From: Mucilaginibacter segetis
Lineage (GTDB): Bacteria; Bacteroidota; Bacteroidia; Sphingobacteriales; Sphingobacteriaceae
DNA length: 64,000 nt
Reading direction: 5' to 3'
Assembly (NCBI RefSeq): GCF_016522075.1
Contig: NZ_JAEHFW010000004.1
Location: 62,001-126,000, forward strand
A program made the position numbers and the translations under genes. Below the pieces are notes generated by a model, which ran no database searches, was not told the origin of the DNA, and saw only the letters and a program-made list of their open reading frames with translations. Of the stretch, positions 8,963 to 17,625 are shown one piece after another (positions within the stretch are counted from its first letter, which is position 1; every line of letters begins with the position of its first letter).

Positions 8963-11071
8963 TCATGATATTTTATCCCAGCTCAGTCCGTCGGTTTTTG
9001 CCTGAAAAGCCAGGTTCAACACCTGATGCTCCGGCAAAGCCAAAAGCGGATCTTTCTCAAATATATCCTCTACACAGCTACGTGCTTGTGATAATATTTC
9101 CTGATCAGTAGTAAGGTCAGCAACTTTCAGATCGAGTATACCGCTTTGCTGGGTGCCTTCAATATTACCCGGCCCGCGTAGCTGCATATCAATTTCTGCT
9201 ATTTCGAAGCCATTGTTGGTTTTAACCATTGTATTTAACCGTATCCTGCCGTCGTGACTAAGCTTTTGCCCGCTCATTAGTATGCAATAAGATTGATCAG
9301 CTCCGCGCCCAACACGGCCTCTTAGCTGGTGTAGCTGCGAAAGCCCGAAGCGCTCGGCATTCTCAATGATCATTACCGATGCATTTGGCACGTTAACGCC
9401 AACCTCGATCACCGTAGTTGCCACCATAATATGTGTTTCACCTTTTATAAAACGCTGCATCTCAAAATCTTTTTCTGCTGCAGTCATTTTTCCGTGTACT
9501 ATACTTATCCGGTATTGCGGCAGTGGAAATTCATGTGACATGGTATTTATACCATCCATCAGATTCTTCAGATCGAGCTTCTCGCTTTCATTTATCAGCG
9601 GATATACAACATATATTTGGCGGCCCTTAGCGATCTCCTGCTTCATAAAACCGAACATGCGTAAGCGCTGATTTTCAAAGTAATGTACGGTTTGTATGGG
9701 TTTTCTGCCGGCTGGCAGTTCATCAATTACCGAAACATCCAGATCGCCGTATAAGGTCATGGCCAGTGTGCGGGGGATGGGGGTGGCCGTCATTACCAAA
9801 ATATGAGGAGGCACAGTGTTCTTTCGCCAAAGCTTTGCGCGCTGTTCAACCCCGAAACGATGCTGCTCATCAATCACTACAAAACCCAGGTTTTTATACT
9901 GAACCTTATCTTCGATTAAAGCATGTGTTCCTATAAGTATTTTAAGGCTGCCATCTTCGAGTTGCTCATGTATCACTTTCCGGGCTTTTTTAGATACCGA
10001 CCCCGTTAGTAATGCTACAGGTATAAACGTATCATCAATCAGGTTTTTTATAGTGTGGTAATGCTGATTTGCCAAAATTTCTGTAGGCGCCATAATGCAG
10101 GTTTGAAAACCATTGTCAATAGCTATCAGCATGCTCATTAAAGCTACTACGGTTTTACCGCTGCCTACATCGCCTTGCAATAACCGATTCATCTGGACAC
10201 CCCGCTGCGTATCTAAACGTATTTCCTTTAAAACACGTTTTTGTGCGTTGGTTAATTCAAACGGTAGCCTGTTATGGTAAAAATCATTAAAGTAATGGCC
10301 AACTGTTTCAAAAATATTGCCTTTAAATTTTTGAGTGCGGAGTAATTTGTTTTTAAGGAGCTTGAGTTGTAAAAAAAATAACTCTTCAAATTTTAAGCGA
10401 TAGCGCGCCTCATGCAGGACCGTTGCGTTTTCCGGAAAATGAATGTTCCGGTAGCTGGTTGCCCTATCCGTAAGTTTAAATTTGTTTAAAATATATTGGG
10501 GTAAATTTTCGTGAATATCTTTTAAGTGCTGCTCCAGCAGCGAGGCAACTAACTTTTGCAACCCCTTACTATCTAAGGAATATTGCTTTAATTTCTCGGT
10601 TGAATTGTAAGCGGGCTGTAAGGTGAGGTTGCCATTTCGCTTTACATTTGCCGGTGTATATAGCTCCATTTCAGGATGCGGCATTTGGGCTTTACCGTTA
10701 AAAAAGCCCGGTTTTCCAAAAATTATATAAACCTTGCCTTTAATAATAGATTTTTCAACCCATTTGATGCCCTGAAACCACACCAATTCAATAGTACCTG
10801 TTTCATCATTGGCTTGTGCAACTAAACGTTTGGTGCGTTTTTCGCCGATTATTTCATAAGAAGTTAAACGGGCAAGCACCTGTACGTGGGGCATGTCTGC
10901 ATTCAGATTCTTTATTTTATAGAATCTCGTACGATCTATATACTTATACGGGAAATGTTTTAGAAGATCTTCAAAATTGAATATTTGCAGTTCCTTTTTC
11001 AGCACCTCAGCTCTTGAGACGCCTACACCTTTCAGATATTCAATAGGTGTTTGAAAATGCCGGTTATTCAA
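8963..11071 (-). CDS. recG: ATP-dependent DNA helicase RecG
   Basis: A 702-residue protein of normal RecG length. An N-terminal wedge/OB region (about 60-150) binds branched DNA. The helicase core has Walker A GDVGSGKT at residues 300-307, the DEQH box at 401-404 followed by RFGVEQR, motif III MTATPIPRTLAMTLYGDLDV, and motif VI QLRGRVGRGADQSYC. RecG unwinds Holliday junctions and drives fork reversal in the cytoplasm. It is the last gene of an apparent operon of the 47-residue membrane protein, ridA and recG, starting 12 bases after ridA ends. Confidence 0.97.
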   Translation of the reverse strand: MNNRHFQTPIEYLKGVGVSRAEVLKKELQIFNFEDLLKHFPYKYIDRTRFYKIKNLNADMPHVQVLARLTSYEIIGEKRTKRLVAQANDETGTIELVWFQGIKWVEKSIIKGKVYIIFGKPGFFNGKAQMPHPEMELYTPANVKRNGNLTLQPAYNSTEKLKQYSLDSKGLQKLVASLLEQHLKDIHENLPQYILNKFKLTDRATSYRNIHFPENATVLHEARYRLKFEELFFLQLKLLKNKLLRTQKFKGNIFETVGHYFNDFYHNRLPFELTNAQKRVLKEIRLDTQRGVQMNRLLQGDVGSGKTVVALMSMLIAIDNGFQTCIMAPTEILANQHYHTIKNLIDDTFIPVALLTGSVSKKARKVIHEQLEDGSLKILIGTHALIEDKVQYKNLGFVVIDEQHRFGVEQRAKLWRKNTVPPHILVMTATPIPRTLAMTLYGDLDVSVIDELPAGRKPIQTVHYFENQRLRMFGFMKQEIAKGRQIYVVYPLINESEKLDLKNLMDGINTMSHEFPLPQYRISIVHGKMTAAEKDFEMQRFIKGETHIMVATTVIEVGVNVPNASVMIIENAERFGLSQLHQLRGRVGRGADQSYCILMSGQKLSHDGRIRLNTMVKTNNGFEIAEIDMQLRGPGNIEGTQQSGILDLKVADLTTDQEILSQARSCVEDIFEKDPLLALPEHQVLNLAFQAKTDGLSWDKIS

Positions 11072-11083
11072 CTCTTTATAATA

Positions 11084-11464
11084 TCAGGGCTTTAATGCAA
11101 TTGCGGAAATTTCCACATTTACGTTTTTAGGCAATGCAGAAACCTGTACAGTTTCGCGAGCGGGAAAATTATCAGTAAAATAAGAACCATACACTTCATT
11201 CACCTGTGCAAAACTTTGCATATCAGTTAAAAATATGGAAGTTTTTATAATATGTTCAAAGCCGCATCCAGCTTCTGTTAATATTGCCTTTAAATTTTCC
11301 ATTACCTTTTTTGTCTCTGCCGCAATGTCAGTTAATGTCAATTCGCCGGTTTTGGCATCGAGTGGTATCTGACCTGAAATGAAAAGCAGATTGCCGGCTA
11401 AAACTGCCTGACTATATGGTCCAATAGGCGCAGGTGCATTGTTTGTATTTATAATAGTTTTCAT
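11084..11464 (-). CDS. ridA: RidA family enamine/imine deaminase
   Basis: At 126 residues this is standard RidA size. It has the family features PIGPYSQAVLAGNLLFISGQ near the start, the C-terminal signature PARETVQVSALP with the substrate-binding Arg, and NVEISAIA at the end. RidA hydrolyses reactive 2-aminoacrylate-type enamines made by PLP enzymes and forms a trimer in the cytoplasm. Its ATG overlaps the stop of the preceding 47-residue gene (ATGA), and recG follows 12 bases later, so translation is probably coupled. Confidence 0.95.
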   Translation of the reverse strand: MKTIINTNNAPAPIGPYSQAVLAGNLLFISGQIPLDAKTGELTLTDIAAETKKVMENLKAILTEAGCGFEHIIKTSIFLTDMQSFAQVNEVYGSYFTDNFPARETVQVSALPKNVNVEISAIALKP

Positions 11465-11604
11465 TTTTTTAATATAAACCAGTCAATAAGTTTCCAGATA
11501 ATGCCCAGCAAAAACATGCTTATTGCAATAGCATTTATAACATGCATAACCTTAAGATTGAAACTTGTAGGCCTGGTGGGATCTTTTTTTCTGAAAAAAT
11601 ACAT
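11461..11604 (-). CDS. 47-residue membrane protein (DUF6728-like)
   Basis: A small gene translating to MYFFRKKDPTRPTSFNLKVM, then HVINAIAISMFLLGIIWKL and IDWFILKK. A basic N-terminus is followed by one membrane helix (about residues 22-45). The start MYFFRKKDP and overall layout match, from memory, the short Bacteroidota family DUF6728; that name is not checked. It is supported as a gene by the ATGA overlap with ridA (11461-11464) and by a TAAATTTG promoter box at 11609-11616, only four bases before the ATG, which would make the transcript nearly leaderless. Function is unknown. Confidence 0.75.
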   Translation of the reverse strand: MYFFRKKDPTRPTSFNLKVMHVINAIAISMFLLGIIWKLIDWFILKK

Positions 11605-11608
11605 TACA

Positions 11609-11616
11609 CAAATTTA
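11609..11616 (-). promoter_or_regulatory. -7 box for the DUF6728-like/ridA/recG operon
   Basis: TAAATTTG on the minus strand fits TAnnTTTG; the ATG follows after four bases (TGTA). The expected transcription start is at or next to the ATG. It abuts the T-run of the OmpA gene terminator. Confidence 0.5.
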
Positions 11617-11653
11617 ATAAAAAAAAGAAAAGCCCCGGGTTATCCGGGGCTTT
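11617..11653 (-). terminator. Rho-independent terminator of the OmpA gene
   Basis: GCCCCGG (11632-11638) pairs with CCGGGGC (11644-11650), flanked by A and T runs. On the minus strand the stem is followed by TTTTCTTTTTTTTATT. It lies about 25 bases past the stop of the OmpA-type gene. Confidence 0.85.
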
Positions 11654-11676
11654 CTCAACAATATTATTGTTAAATA

Positions 11677-13041
11677 TTACATCTGTTTGAAAGAAACACG
11701 ACGGTTAAGCACGCGACCTTCTTCAGTTGAGTTATCAGCTATCGGATTAGTTTCACCGTAACCTTTAACTTTTAAGTTGCTTGCAGATACACCTGAATTA
11801 ACTAAGTAAGTTTTTACTGAGTTAGCACGATCTTTTGATAAAGACATGTTGTAAGCAGCAGTACCTTCAGATGAAGCATAACCATCAATCTCAACAGTTT
11901 TACCAGTTGACCTTAAGTCAGCAGAAGTAGCATCTAAGATTGGGTAAGATGAAGTTCTTAATACTGAACTGTCAAATTCAAACTGAATGTTAGAGTATGC
12001 AGCACCTGTTGCAGCAGCAGGCTCAGGAGTAGGGAATACGATAACGCAACCAGAACCATCAACTACGCTACCTGCAGGAGTGTTAGGGCATTTGTCAAAC
12101 TGATCAGATACACCGTCACCATCAGAATCTTTCTTAAGATCAGTTACAGCGTTTTCAACGTTAGTAACACGGCCTTTAAGAGCTTCAACTTCCTGACGTA
12201 AAGCTGCATCATATAATTCATCATACATCATAGCAACCGGGTTTACCCAATCCAGGTTCGGTTTTGATTTTGAACCTAAAGTGAATTCTAAACCAGCGTA
12301 ACCGTAAGAGTAGTGATCTTTAGTTGGGTAACCGGTGTGTAAACCGTCAAAGTTATCACCATCAATAAAGTTTTGGGTGTAACCTAAGTTTAATGCAACC
12401 GCATCGCTCAGTCTGAATTTAACACCTGCACCTACTGGTATAACTAATTCTTTAGCATAGTGATTAGTGCTTGTGCTACCGTCTGTAGGATCAGTATAGT
12501 TAGCATAATCAAATGGAGCACCACTTGGAGTGATACCTGATGGTTGGTAGAAAATTAAACCGGCACCTGCAGTAACGAAGAAGTTAACTGCATTTTTACG
12601 ACGGATAAAGTCGATAGTAGCAACGTTAACAATACCGCTCAAAGTACCTGAATAAAAATCAGTTTGGTAAGAAGCAGCGTTAGGTATTACATCGCCGTTT
12701 GCATCAGCAGTGTTACCTTTAACACGTCCGCCATGGAAATCCAATTGTAAACCAAATGAGTGAGCCAGTTGTGATCTTAAAGATACACCATAGCCGTAAG
12801 AGATTTCTTTGTGATTGTAGTCATTTGAACCACCAGTCGCCAAGGTAGGTGAAGTTACACCACCATTGATTCCGATGCTAAATGTTTTGTACTGTCCTCT
12901 ACCGCCAAATACCTTGGCTGTAGATGTTCCAGAAGACATCATAGTTGAATCTGATGACATGTCTTGGGCGTTAACCAATCCAACGGTCATCAAAGAAACA
13001 AATGATAATGCTACTGATTTCTTTAATGTAGAATAATTCAT
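11677..13041 (-). CDS. OmpA family outer-membrane protein with TSP3 repeat
   Basis: From ATG 13041 the product is 454 residues: signal peptide MNYSTLKKSVALSFVSLMTV ending at VNAQ, an N-terminal beta-barrel (about 40-265), a short coiled stretch with the calcium-binding type-3 thrombospondin motif DSDGDGVSDQFDKCPNTPAG, and a C-terminal OmpA peptidoglycan-binding domain (about 345-454, with IQFEFDSSVL and NRRVSF). Such proteins link the outer membrane to the cell wall and are usually abundant. An upstream in-frame start would add 13 residues before the signal peptide, so I prefer 13041. A promoter box lies at 13078-13085 and a strong terminator follows. Confidence 0.93.
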   Translation of the reverse strand: MNYSTLKKSVALSFVSLMTVGLVNAQDMSSDSTMMSSGTSTAKVFGGRGQYKTFSIGINGGVTSPTLATGGSNDYNHKEISYGYGVSLRSQLAHSFGLQLDFHGGRVKGNTADANGDVIPNAASYQTDFYSGTLSGIVNVATIDFIRRKNAVNFFVTAGAGLIFYQPSGITPSGAPFDYANYTDPTDGSTSTNHYAKELVIPVGAGVKFRLSDAVALNLGYTQNFIDGDNFDGLHTGYPTKDHYSYGYAGLEFTLGSKSKPNLDWVNPVAMMYDELYDAALRQEVEALKGRVTNVENAVTDLKKDSDGDGVSDQFDKCPNTPAGSVVDGSGCVIVFPTPEPAAATGAAYSNIQFEFDSSVLRTSSYPILDATSADLRSTGKTVEIDGYASSEGTAAYNMSLSKDRANSVKTYLVNSGVSASNLKVKGYGETNPIADNSTEEGRVLNRRVSFKQM

Positions 13042-13077
13042 AGTTTTAAGATTAAACGATTTAATTGTGATTTTTTT

Positions 13078-13085
13078 CAAAATTA
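13078..13085 (-). promoter_or_regulatory. -7 box for the OmpA gene
   Basis: TAATTTTG on the minus strand fits TAnnTTTG, 36 bases upstream of the ATG at 13041. A TTTG at 13109-13112 could be the -33 element, although the 23-base spacing is slightly long. Confidence 0.4.
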
Positions 13086-13189
13086 GTAATTATGTTTGAA
13101 ACGAATACCAAACTCTGTTCCAAAATTTCTAATATCTACTACAAATAATAAAAATAAATTGTTTTTATTAAAATATATATTTTATAATT

Positions 13190-14476
13190 ATGAAATATCT
13201 ACCTGTTAATGAGGCGTTATTTACAAATAATAGAAAAAATTTCGTTTCCCGATTAAAAGCTAATTCTATAGCCATATTCCACTCAAATGACGAATTTCCC
13301 CGAAATGGTGATCAATCCTTTCTATTTAAGCAAAATCCTGACTTTTTTTATCTTTCTGGCATTGATCAGGAGCAAAGTATACTGGTTTTATACCCGGATT
13401 GTCCTAATCAGCTATACAAAGAAGTACTATTTTTAAGACAAACCAGTGAACATATTGCAATTTGGGAGGGACATAAATACACCAAGGAGGAGGCGAGAAA
13501 GGCTTCGGGTATTCAAAATATTTACTGGCTTGATGATTATGACACTATTTTGCACAGTATTGTAAACTACGCTGAGCATATTTATATCAATACAAATGAA
13601 AATGACCGTTATGCGCACACAGTTCCTTACCGCGATATTAGATTATTTGAAAGTTTAAGACAAAAATACCCCTTACATCATTATGAGAGATCGGCACCTA
13701 TATTAAGAGATCTGCGTGTAATTAAATCGGATATTGAAGTTGAGCTCACTAAAAAAGCTTGTGAAATAACACGCGATGCTTTTATACGGGTACTTAAATT
13801 TGTAAAACCCGGTGTAGCCGAATACGAGATAGAAGCAGAGATTATCCATGAATTTATAAAACAGCGTGGTACCGGTCACGCCTATAGCCCTATCATAGCA
13901 TCGGGCGCTAACGCGAATGTGCTGCATTATGTAGATAATAATCAGGTTTGCAAGGACGGGGATGTGATACTTTTTGATTTTGGGGCGGAATATGCTAATT
14001 ATAATGCGGACATGAGCAGGTCCATACCGGTAAACGGCCGCTTTACCAAACGCCAGCGCGATGTATATAATGCTGTGTTAAGGGTAATACGGGCATCCAT
14101 AAAGTTAATAGTTGCCGGTGCGGTATGGAACGAGTACCACGAGGAAGTTGGCAGGATAATGACGGGTGAACTTATTGACCTTGGATTATTGAAGAAACAC
14201 GAAGTTGAAAAGCAGGATCCTAAAATGCCTTTGTATAAAAAATACTTTATGCATGGTACTTCGCATCATTTAGGATTAGATGTTCACGATTATGCAAGCA
14301 GGTATAAAAAATTCGAGGTGGGAAACATACTTACCTGCGAACCCGGTATATATATTCCGGAAGAAGGCTTAGGTATACGTATAGAGAACGACATACTGAT
14401 AACTAAGGATGGAAACGTTGATTTGATGGCTGATATTCCTGTAGAAGCCGATCATATAGAAGAAATAATGAATTAA
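13190..14476 (+). CDS. Xaa-Pro aminopeptidase (M24B, aminopeptidase P)
   Basis: The 428-residue protein has an N-terminal creatinase-like domain (about 1-165) and a pita-bread metallopeptidase domain. The metal ligands are visible: Asp in LFDFGAEYANYNADMSR, His in MHGTSHHLGLDVHD, Glu in LTCEPGIYIPEEG, and the final Glu in GIRIENDILIT. The enzyme removes an N-terminal residue preceding proline and uses two Mn ions in the cytoplasm. Length and order match E. coli PepP-like enzymes. Its stop overlaps the convergent meaB stop by four bases. Confidence 0.95.
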   Translation: MKYLPVNEALFTNNRKNFVSRLKANSIAIFHSNDEFPRNGDQSFLFKQNPDFFYLSGIDQEQSILVLYPDCPNQLYKEVLFLRQTSEHIAIWEGHKYTKEEARKASGIQNIYWLDDYDTILHSIVNYAEHIYINTNENDRYAHTVPYRDIRLFESLRQKYPLHHYERSAPILRDLRVIKSDIEVELTKKACEITRDAFIRVLKFVKPGVAEYEIEAEIIHEFIKQRGTGHAYSPIIASGANANVLHYVDNNQVCKDGDVILFDFGAEYANYNADMSRSIPVNGRFTKRQRDVYNAVLRVIRASIKLIVAGAVWNEYHEEVGRIMTGELIDLGLLKKHEVEKQDPKMPLYKKYFMHGTSHHLGLDVHDYASRYKKFEVGNILTCEPGIYIPEEGLGIRIENDILITKDGNVDLMADIPVEADHIEEIMN

Positions 14477-15363
14477 TTATACGTTTCTACAAAGGTATAC
14501 AGGTTAAATCCCGGCTCAGTTAAAGCTTTGGCAATTTCTTGCTGAAGCTTTTTTTTATCGATACCAGCCATACGTTTTTGTTGGATAAGGTGATAAGCCT
14601 TTTGCGTAAGCAGTACTTCGTGCCTGTTTCTGTTTTTGGTGGGTTGTTCCGTAATAAAATTACTCAGCTCGGTTATCCCTTCGTTTTTTGATGCGACGGT
14701 TTTAAAAATAGGCGGCGTATCCCTTTTATCCTGTAAAATTATTTTTCTGAGATTATTAATAAAGAGATCGGCGCCTTCACGATCAGCCTTATTTACTATA
14801 AATGCATCTGCAATTTCCATCAGGCCCGATTTTATATTCTGAATCTCGTCGCCCGCCTCAGGTACCAGCATTACCAGCGTGGTATCAGCAAGCCCGGCAA
14901 TCTCTACTTCTGACTGGCCAACGCCTACCGTTTCAATTATAATATGATCGAAACCGGAAGCACGCAGCACATCCGTCATTTCTATGGTTTTGGCTGATAA
15001 TCCACCCAGAGAGCCGCGAGTGGCTATTGACCGGATAAAAACATCGGGGTGATTAAAATGCGAAGCCATGCGAATACGGTCTCCTAATAAGGATCCGAAA
15101 TTGAAGGGCGAAGTGGGATCAACAGCTAAAACGGCGATTTTTTTACCTTTTGCCAGCAATTCGCTTATTACTGCATTTACCAAAGTGCTTTTGCCTGCAC
15201 CGGGCGGCCCGGTAATACCGGTTACCGGCACATTTTTATATACCAATGATCTCAGCATTGCCCCGGCCCCTGAAAGGTTATTCTCTACAATAGTTAGTGC
15301 ACGCGCAACTGAACGGAAATCGGTAATATTCGTTGTAGAAAAGGGTTTGTTAGTTGCGGTCAT
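14473..15363 (-). CDS. meaB: Methylmalonyl-CoA mutase-associated GTPase MeaB
   Basis: A 296-residue G3E-family GTPase with Walker A GITGPPGAGKSTLVNAV (residue about 57 on), the Asp of AVDPTSP, ETVGVGQSEVEIAG and the guanine motif NKAD. MeaB loads and protects adenosylcobalamin in methylmalonyl-CoA mutase, in propionyl-CoA/succinyl-CoA interconversion. No mutase genes are next to it. The B12-dependent MetH in this window shows that the organism uses cobalamin. The old label LAO/AO transport ATPase (ArgK) applies to the same family. The C-terminal part is helical, for dimerisation. Confidence 0.93.
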   Translation of the reverse strand: MTATNKPFSTTNITDFRSVARALTIVENNLSGAGAMLRSLVYKNVPVTGITGPPGAGKSTLVNAVISELLAKGKKIAVLAVDPTSPFNFGSLLGDRIRMASHFNHPDVFIRSIATRGSLGGLSAKTIEMTDVLRASGFDHIIIETVGVGQSEVEIAGLADTTLVMLVPEAGDEIQNIKSGLMEIADAFIVNKADREGADLFINNLRKIILQDKRDTPPIFKTVASKNEGITELSNFITEQPTKNRNRHEVLLTQKAYHLIQQKRMAGIDKKKLQQEIAKALTEPGFNLYTFVETYN

Positions 15364-15451
15364 TTTTGTACTTATTTACAAATGAATAAAATTACACACA
15401 TAAATTATATTATATTTATAATTGCAGCTTTCAGCTAACTCTTCTGTATTA

Positions 15452-16507
15452 ATGTCAAAGACATCAATTTTGGTAACATTCGATTCCATGAAAAATCCAA
15501 ACTCCGGATATTTCTCGTTCGGAAAAGGTTTAGGCGATGCGCTGTTAAAGCAAAATAAAGGACGGTTTAAGCTAACGTATTATCTGTTTAAGATAACAAC
15601 TTATTTTGATGGATTGGTAGATATTTTGCACTTAAATAGGCTGCATCGTATATTTTTCCCCTCCTATAATAAATTTAACTTAATCCATTTTACTGATCAG
15701 ACCTGCAGATTACGTCCATATCGGGTGAGAGGTAAAAAGATCATGACTATCCATGATATTAATAATGCCCATCTTTTATTTAAACCCCCACACAAAGTAG
15801 ACGCGCATATAAAAAAACTTAAAAGATTTATTGCCTATTGCGATAAGGTTGTGACAATATCCAGATTTGTAGCCGATGATATTTTACGTTTTATACCCGA
15901 AGCCCGAGACAAATTAAGTGTAATATACAATGGCGCAGATAAATTGCAGGTGGCTGATGGTTACACGCCTGCTTATAAACCGGAGCGTTTGTTTCTGTTC
16001 ACCATTGGGTTATTATCTGTACAAAAAGGATTTCATTATATACCGGCCTTGCTGGCAAATAATAATTATGAACTGGTAATTGCGGGAATTGAAACGCCAC
16101 ATAAAAAAAATATCATAGCTGAAGCGGAAAAGTATGATTGTATTGACAGGGTCACTATTACAGGCCCCATAAGTGATTCTGATAAGGCATGGTATTATAA
16201 AAATTGCAGTGCATTTGTATTTCCGTCAATAGCTGAGGGGTTTGGTTTACCTGTAATTGAAGCAATGTATTTCGGAAAGCCTGTTTTTCTATCCAAATTC
16301 ACCTCATTGCCGGAAGTTGGCGGAAACGAAGCTTACTATTTTGATAATTTTGAACCAGATCACATGCAGGCTGTTTTTGCAAAGGGAATGAAAGATTATA
16401 AAGCTAATGATCGCGAAGCGGCTATTATTGCTCATGCCCATAAATTTTCCTGGGAAAAAACCGCGCAGCAGTATTTACAGCTATATGAAGAATGTTTAAA
16501 AAGCTAA
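15452..16507 (+). CDS. Glycosyltransferase family 4-type (GT-B)
   Basis: A 351-residue protein from ATG 15452; a TTG start 30 bases upstream is less likely. The C-terminal GT-B domain carries LFTIGLLSVQKGFHYIPAL, YNGADKL before it and the nucleotide-sugar segment FVFPSIAEGFGLPVIEAM, with the E-x7-E pair typical of GT4. The N-terminal part contains IHFTDQ and IMTIHDINN. It transfers an activated sugar, probably GDP- or UDP-linked, at the cytoplasmic membrane face. It is the first of three glycosyltransferases ahead of an MsbA-type transporter. Donor and acceptor are not predictable from sequence alone. Confidence 0.87.
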   Translation: MSKTSILVTFDSMKNPNSGYFSFGKGLGDALLKQNKGRFKLTYYLFKITTYFDGLVDILHLNRLHRIFFPSYNKFNLIHFTDQTCRLRPYRVRGKKIMTIHDINNAHLLFKPPHKVDAHIKKLKRFIAYCDKVVTISRFVADDILRFIPEARDKLSVIYNGADKLQVADGYTPAYKPERLFLFTIGLLSVQKGFHYIPALLANNNYELVIAGIETPHKKNIIAEAEKYDCIDRVTITGPISDSDKAWYYKNCSAFVFPSIAEGFGLPVIEAMYFGKPVFLSKFTSLPEVGGNEAYYFDNFEPDHMQAVFAKGMKDYKANDREAAIIAHAHKFSWEKTAQQYLQLYEECLKS

Positions 16508-16749
16508 CGGCTTTTAATATTTACTCATTTATCAAGTTTTTGGGTAGCTAACCCTTAAGATGTTAATTATGTTTATTAACACCTGCAACGTTTTGGCTAA
16601 ATGGTACGTAAGTGTAATTACAGATAATTAAGTGAATAAATTCATTGTTTATTTATGTTAATAATCCGATCAGCATAACTAAGAATTAATATTTCCCTTT
16701 TTTATAAAGAGTGTTTTGCCATTTAATATTATATAATGAATCAATATAG
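16508..16749. other. 242-base AT-rich spacer between glycosyltransferase genes
   Basis: No gene, hairpin or clear -7 box was seen. The length suggests that the following pair of glycosyltransferase genes has its own promoter; TATTATATAATG near 16727-16738 is a weak candidate. Confidence 0.35.
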
Positions 16750-17625
16750 ATGAAGGTTGCAGGTTTTACATTTATACGTAATGCAGTAAAAAATGATTAT
16801 CCAATAGTTGAAGCTATAACTTCTATCTTACCAATTTGTGATGAATTTGTGGTAGCACTCGGTAATAGTGAAGATGATACAGAAAAATTGATCTTGGATA
16901 TCAAATCACCCAAGATCCGAATTATTCGAACAGTTTGGGATGAAAATAATAGAGAGGGCGGGGCTGTATTTGCAGTTGAAACCGACAAGGCTTTCCGGGA
17001 GATTTCTCCTGATGTAGATTGGGCTTTTTATATACAAGGTGATGAATGTGTGCACGAAAAATATCTTCCGGTAATAAAAAGTGCCATGGAAGAAAATCTC
17101 GAAAGGCGAGAAGTAGAAGGACTTCTGTTTAAGTATATACATTTTTATGGTTCGTATGATTACTATGGACATTCTCGCCGCTGGTACCGTAGGGAGATAC
17201 GTGTATTGCGGAATAACAAAGCTATACATGCATATCGCGATGCGCAGGGATTTAGGTGGCAGGATAGGAAGATAAATGTGAAGCTGATTGATGCATATAT
17301 CTATCATTATGGTTGGGTGAAGCCTCCGTCAGGTTTGAAACATAAATTGCGCAGCTTTAATCAATTTTATCAAGACGATGCCTGGATAAACGAAAATATA
17401 CCTGACACGTATGAATTTGATTATAAAAATGCTGACAGGCTCATTAAATTTAATGATAAACATCCGGCAGTTATGCAAAAGCGAATAAATGCAACTAACT
17501 GGAAATTGGACATTGACATTGATAAACTTCATAAGAAAATGACCTTTCGTCGTCGTTTTTTACAAAAAATAGAGGATTGGACGGGGTGGCGACTGGGGGA
17601 GTATAAAAACTATAAAATACTTTAA
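16750..17625 (+). CDS. Glycosyltransferase, family 2-like (GT-A)
   Basis: A 291-residue protein starting MKVAGFTFIRNAVKNDYPIV, a beta-strand plus RNA pattern common to small GT2-type transferases, followed by CDEFVVALGNSEDDTEKLI and DWAFYIQGDECVHEKYLP, where the QGDE plays the part of the DxD-like metal site. The C-terminal half is rich in Tyr, Trp and Arg (RRWYRREIRVLRNN), as in lipopolysaccharide core transferases. It shares one base with the next gene (TAATG), so the two are co-translated. Base composition here is clearly more AT-rich than in the flanking housekeeping genes. The exact sugar is unknown. Confidence 0.8.
   Translation: MKVAGFTFIRNAVKNDYPIVEAITSILPICDEFVVALGNSEDDTEKLILDIKSPKIRIIRTVWDENNREGGAVFAVETDKAFREISPDVDWAFYIQGDECVHEKYLPVIKSAMEENLERREVEGLLFKYIHFYGSYDYYGHSRRWYRREIRVLRNNKAIHAYRDAQGFRWQDRKINVKLIDAYIYHYGWVKPPSGLKHKLRSFNQFYQDDAWINENIPDTYEFDYKNADRLIKFNDKHPAVMQKRINATNWKLDIDIDKLHKKMTFRRRFLQKIEDWTGWRLGEYKNYKIL

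Noticed and set aside
15068..15385. Plus-strand open frame of 105 codons antisense to meaB
   Set aside because: MeaB motifs are intact on the other strand; the antisense frame shows no family resemblance or start signal.
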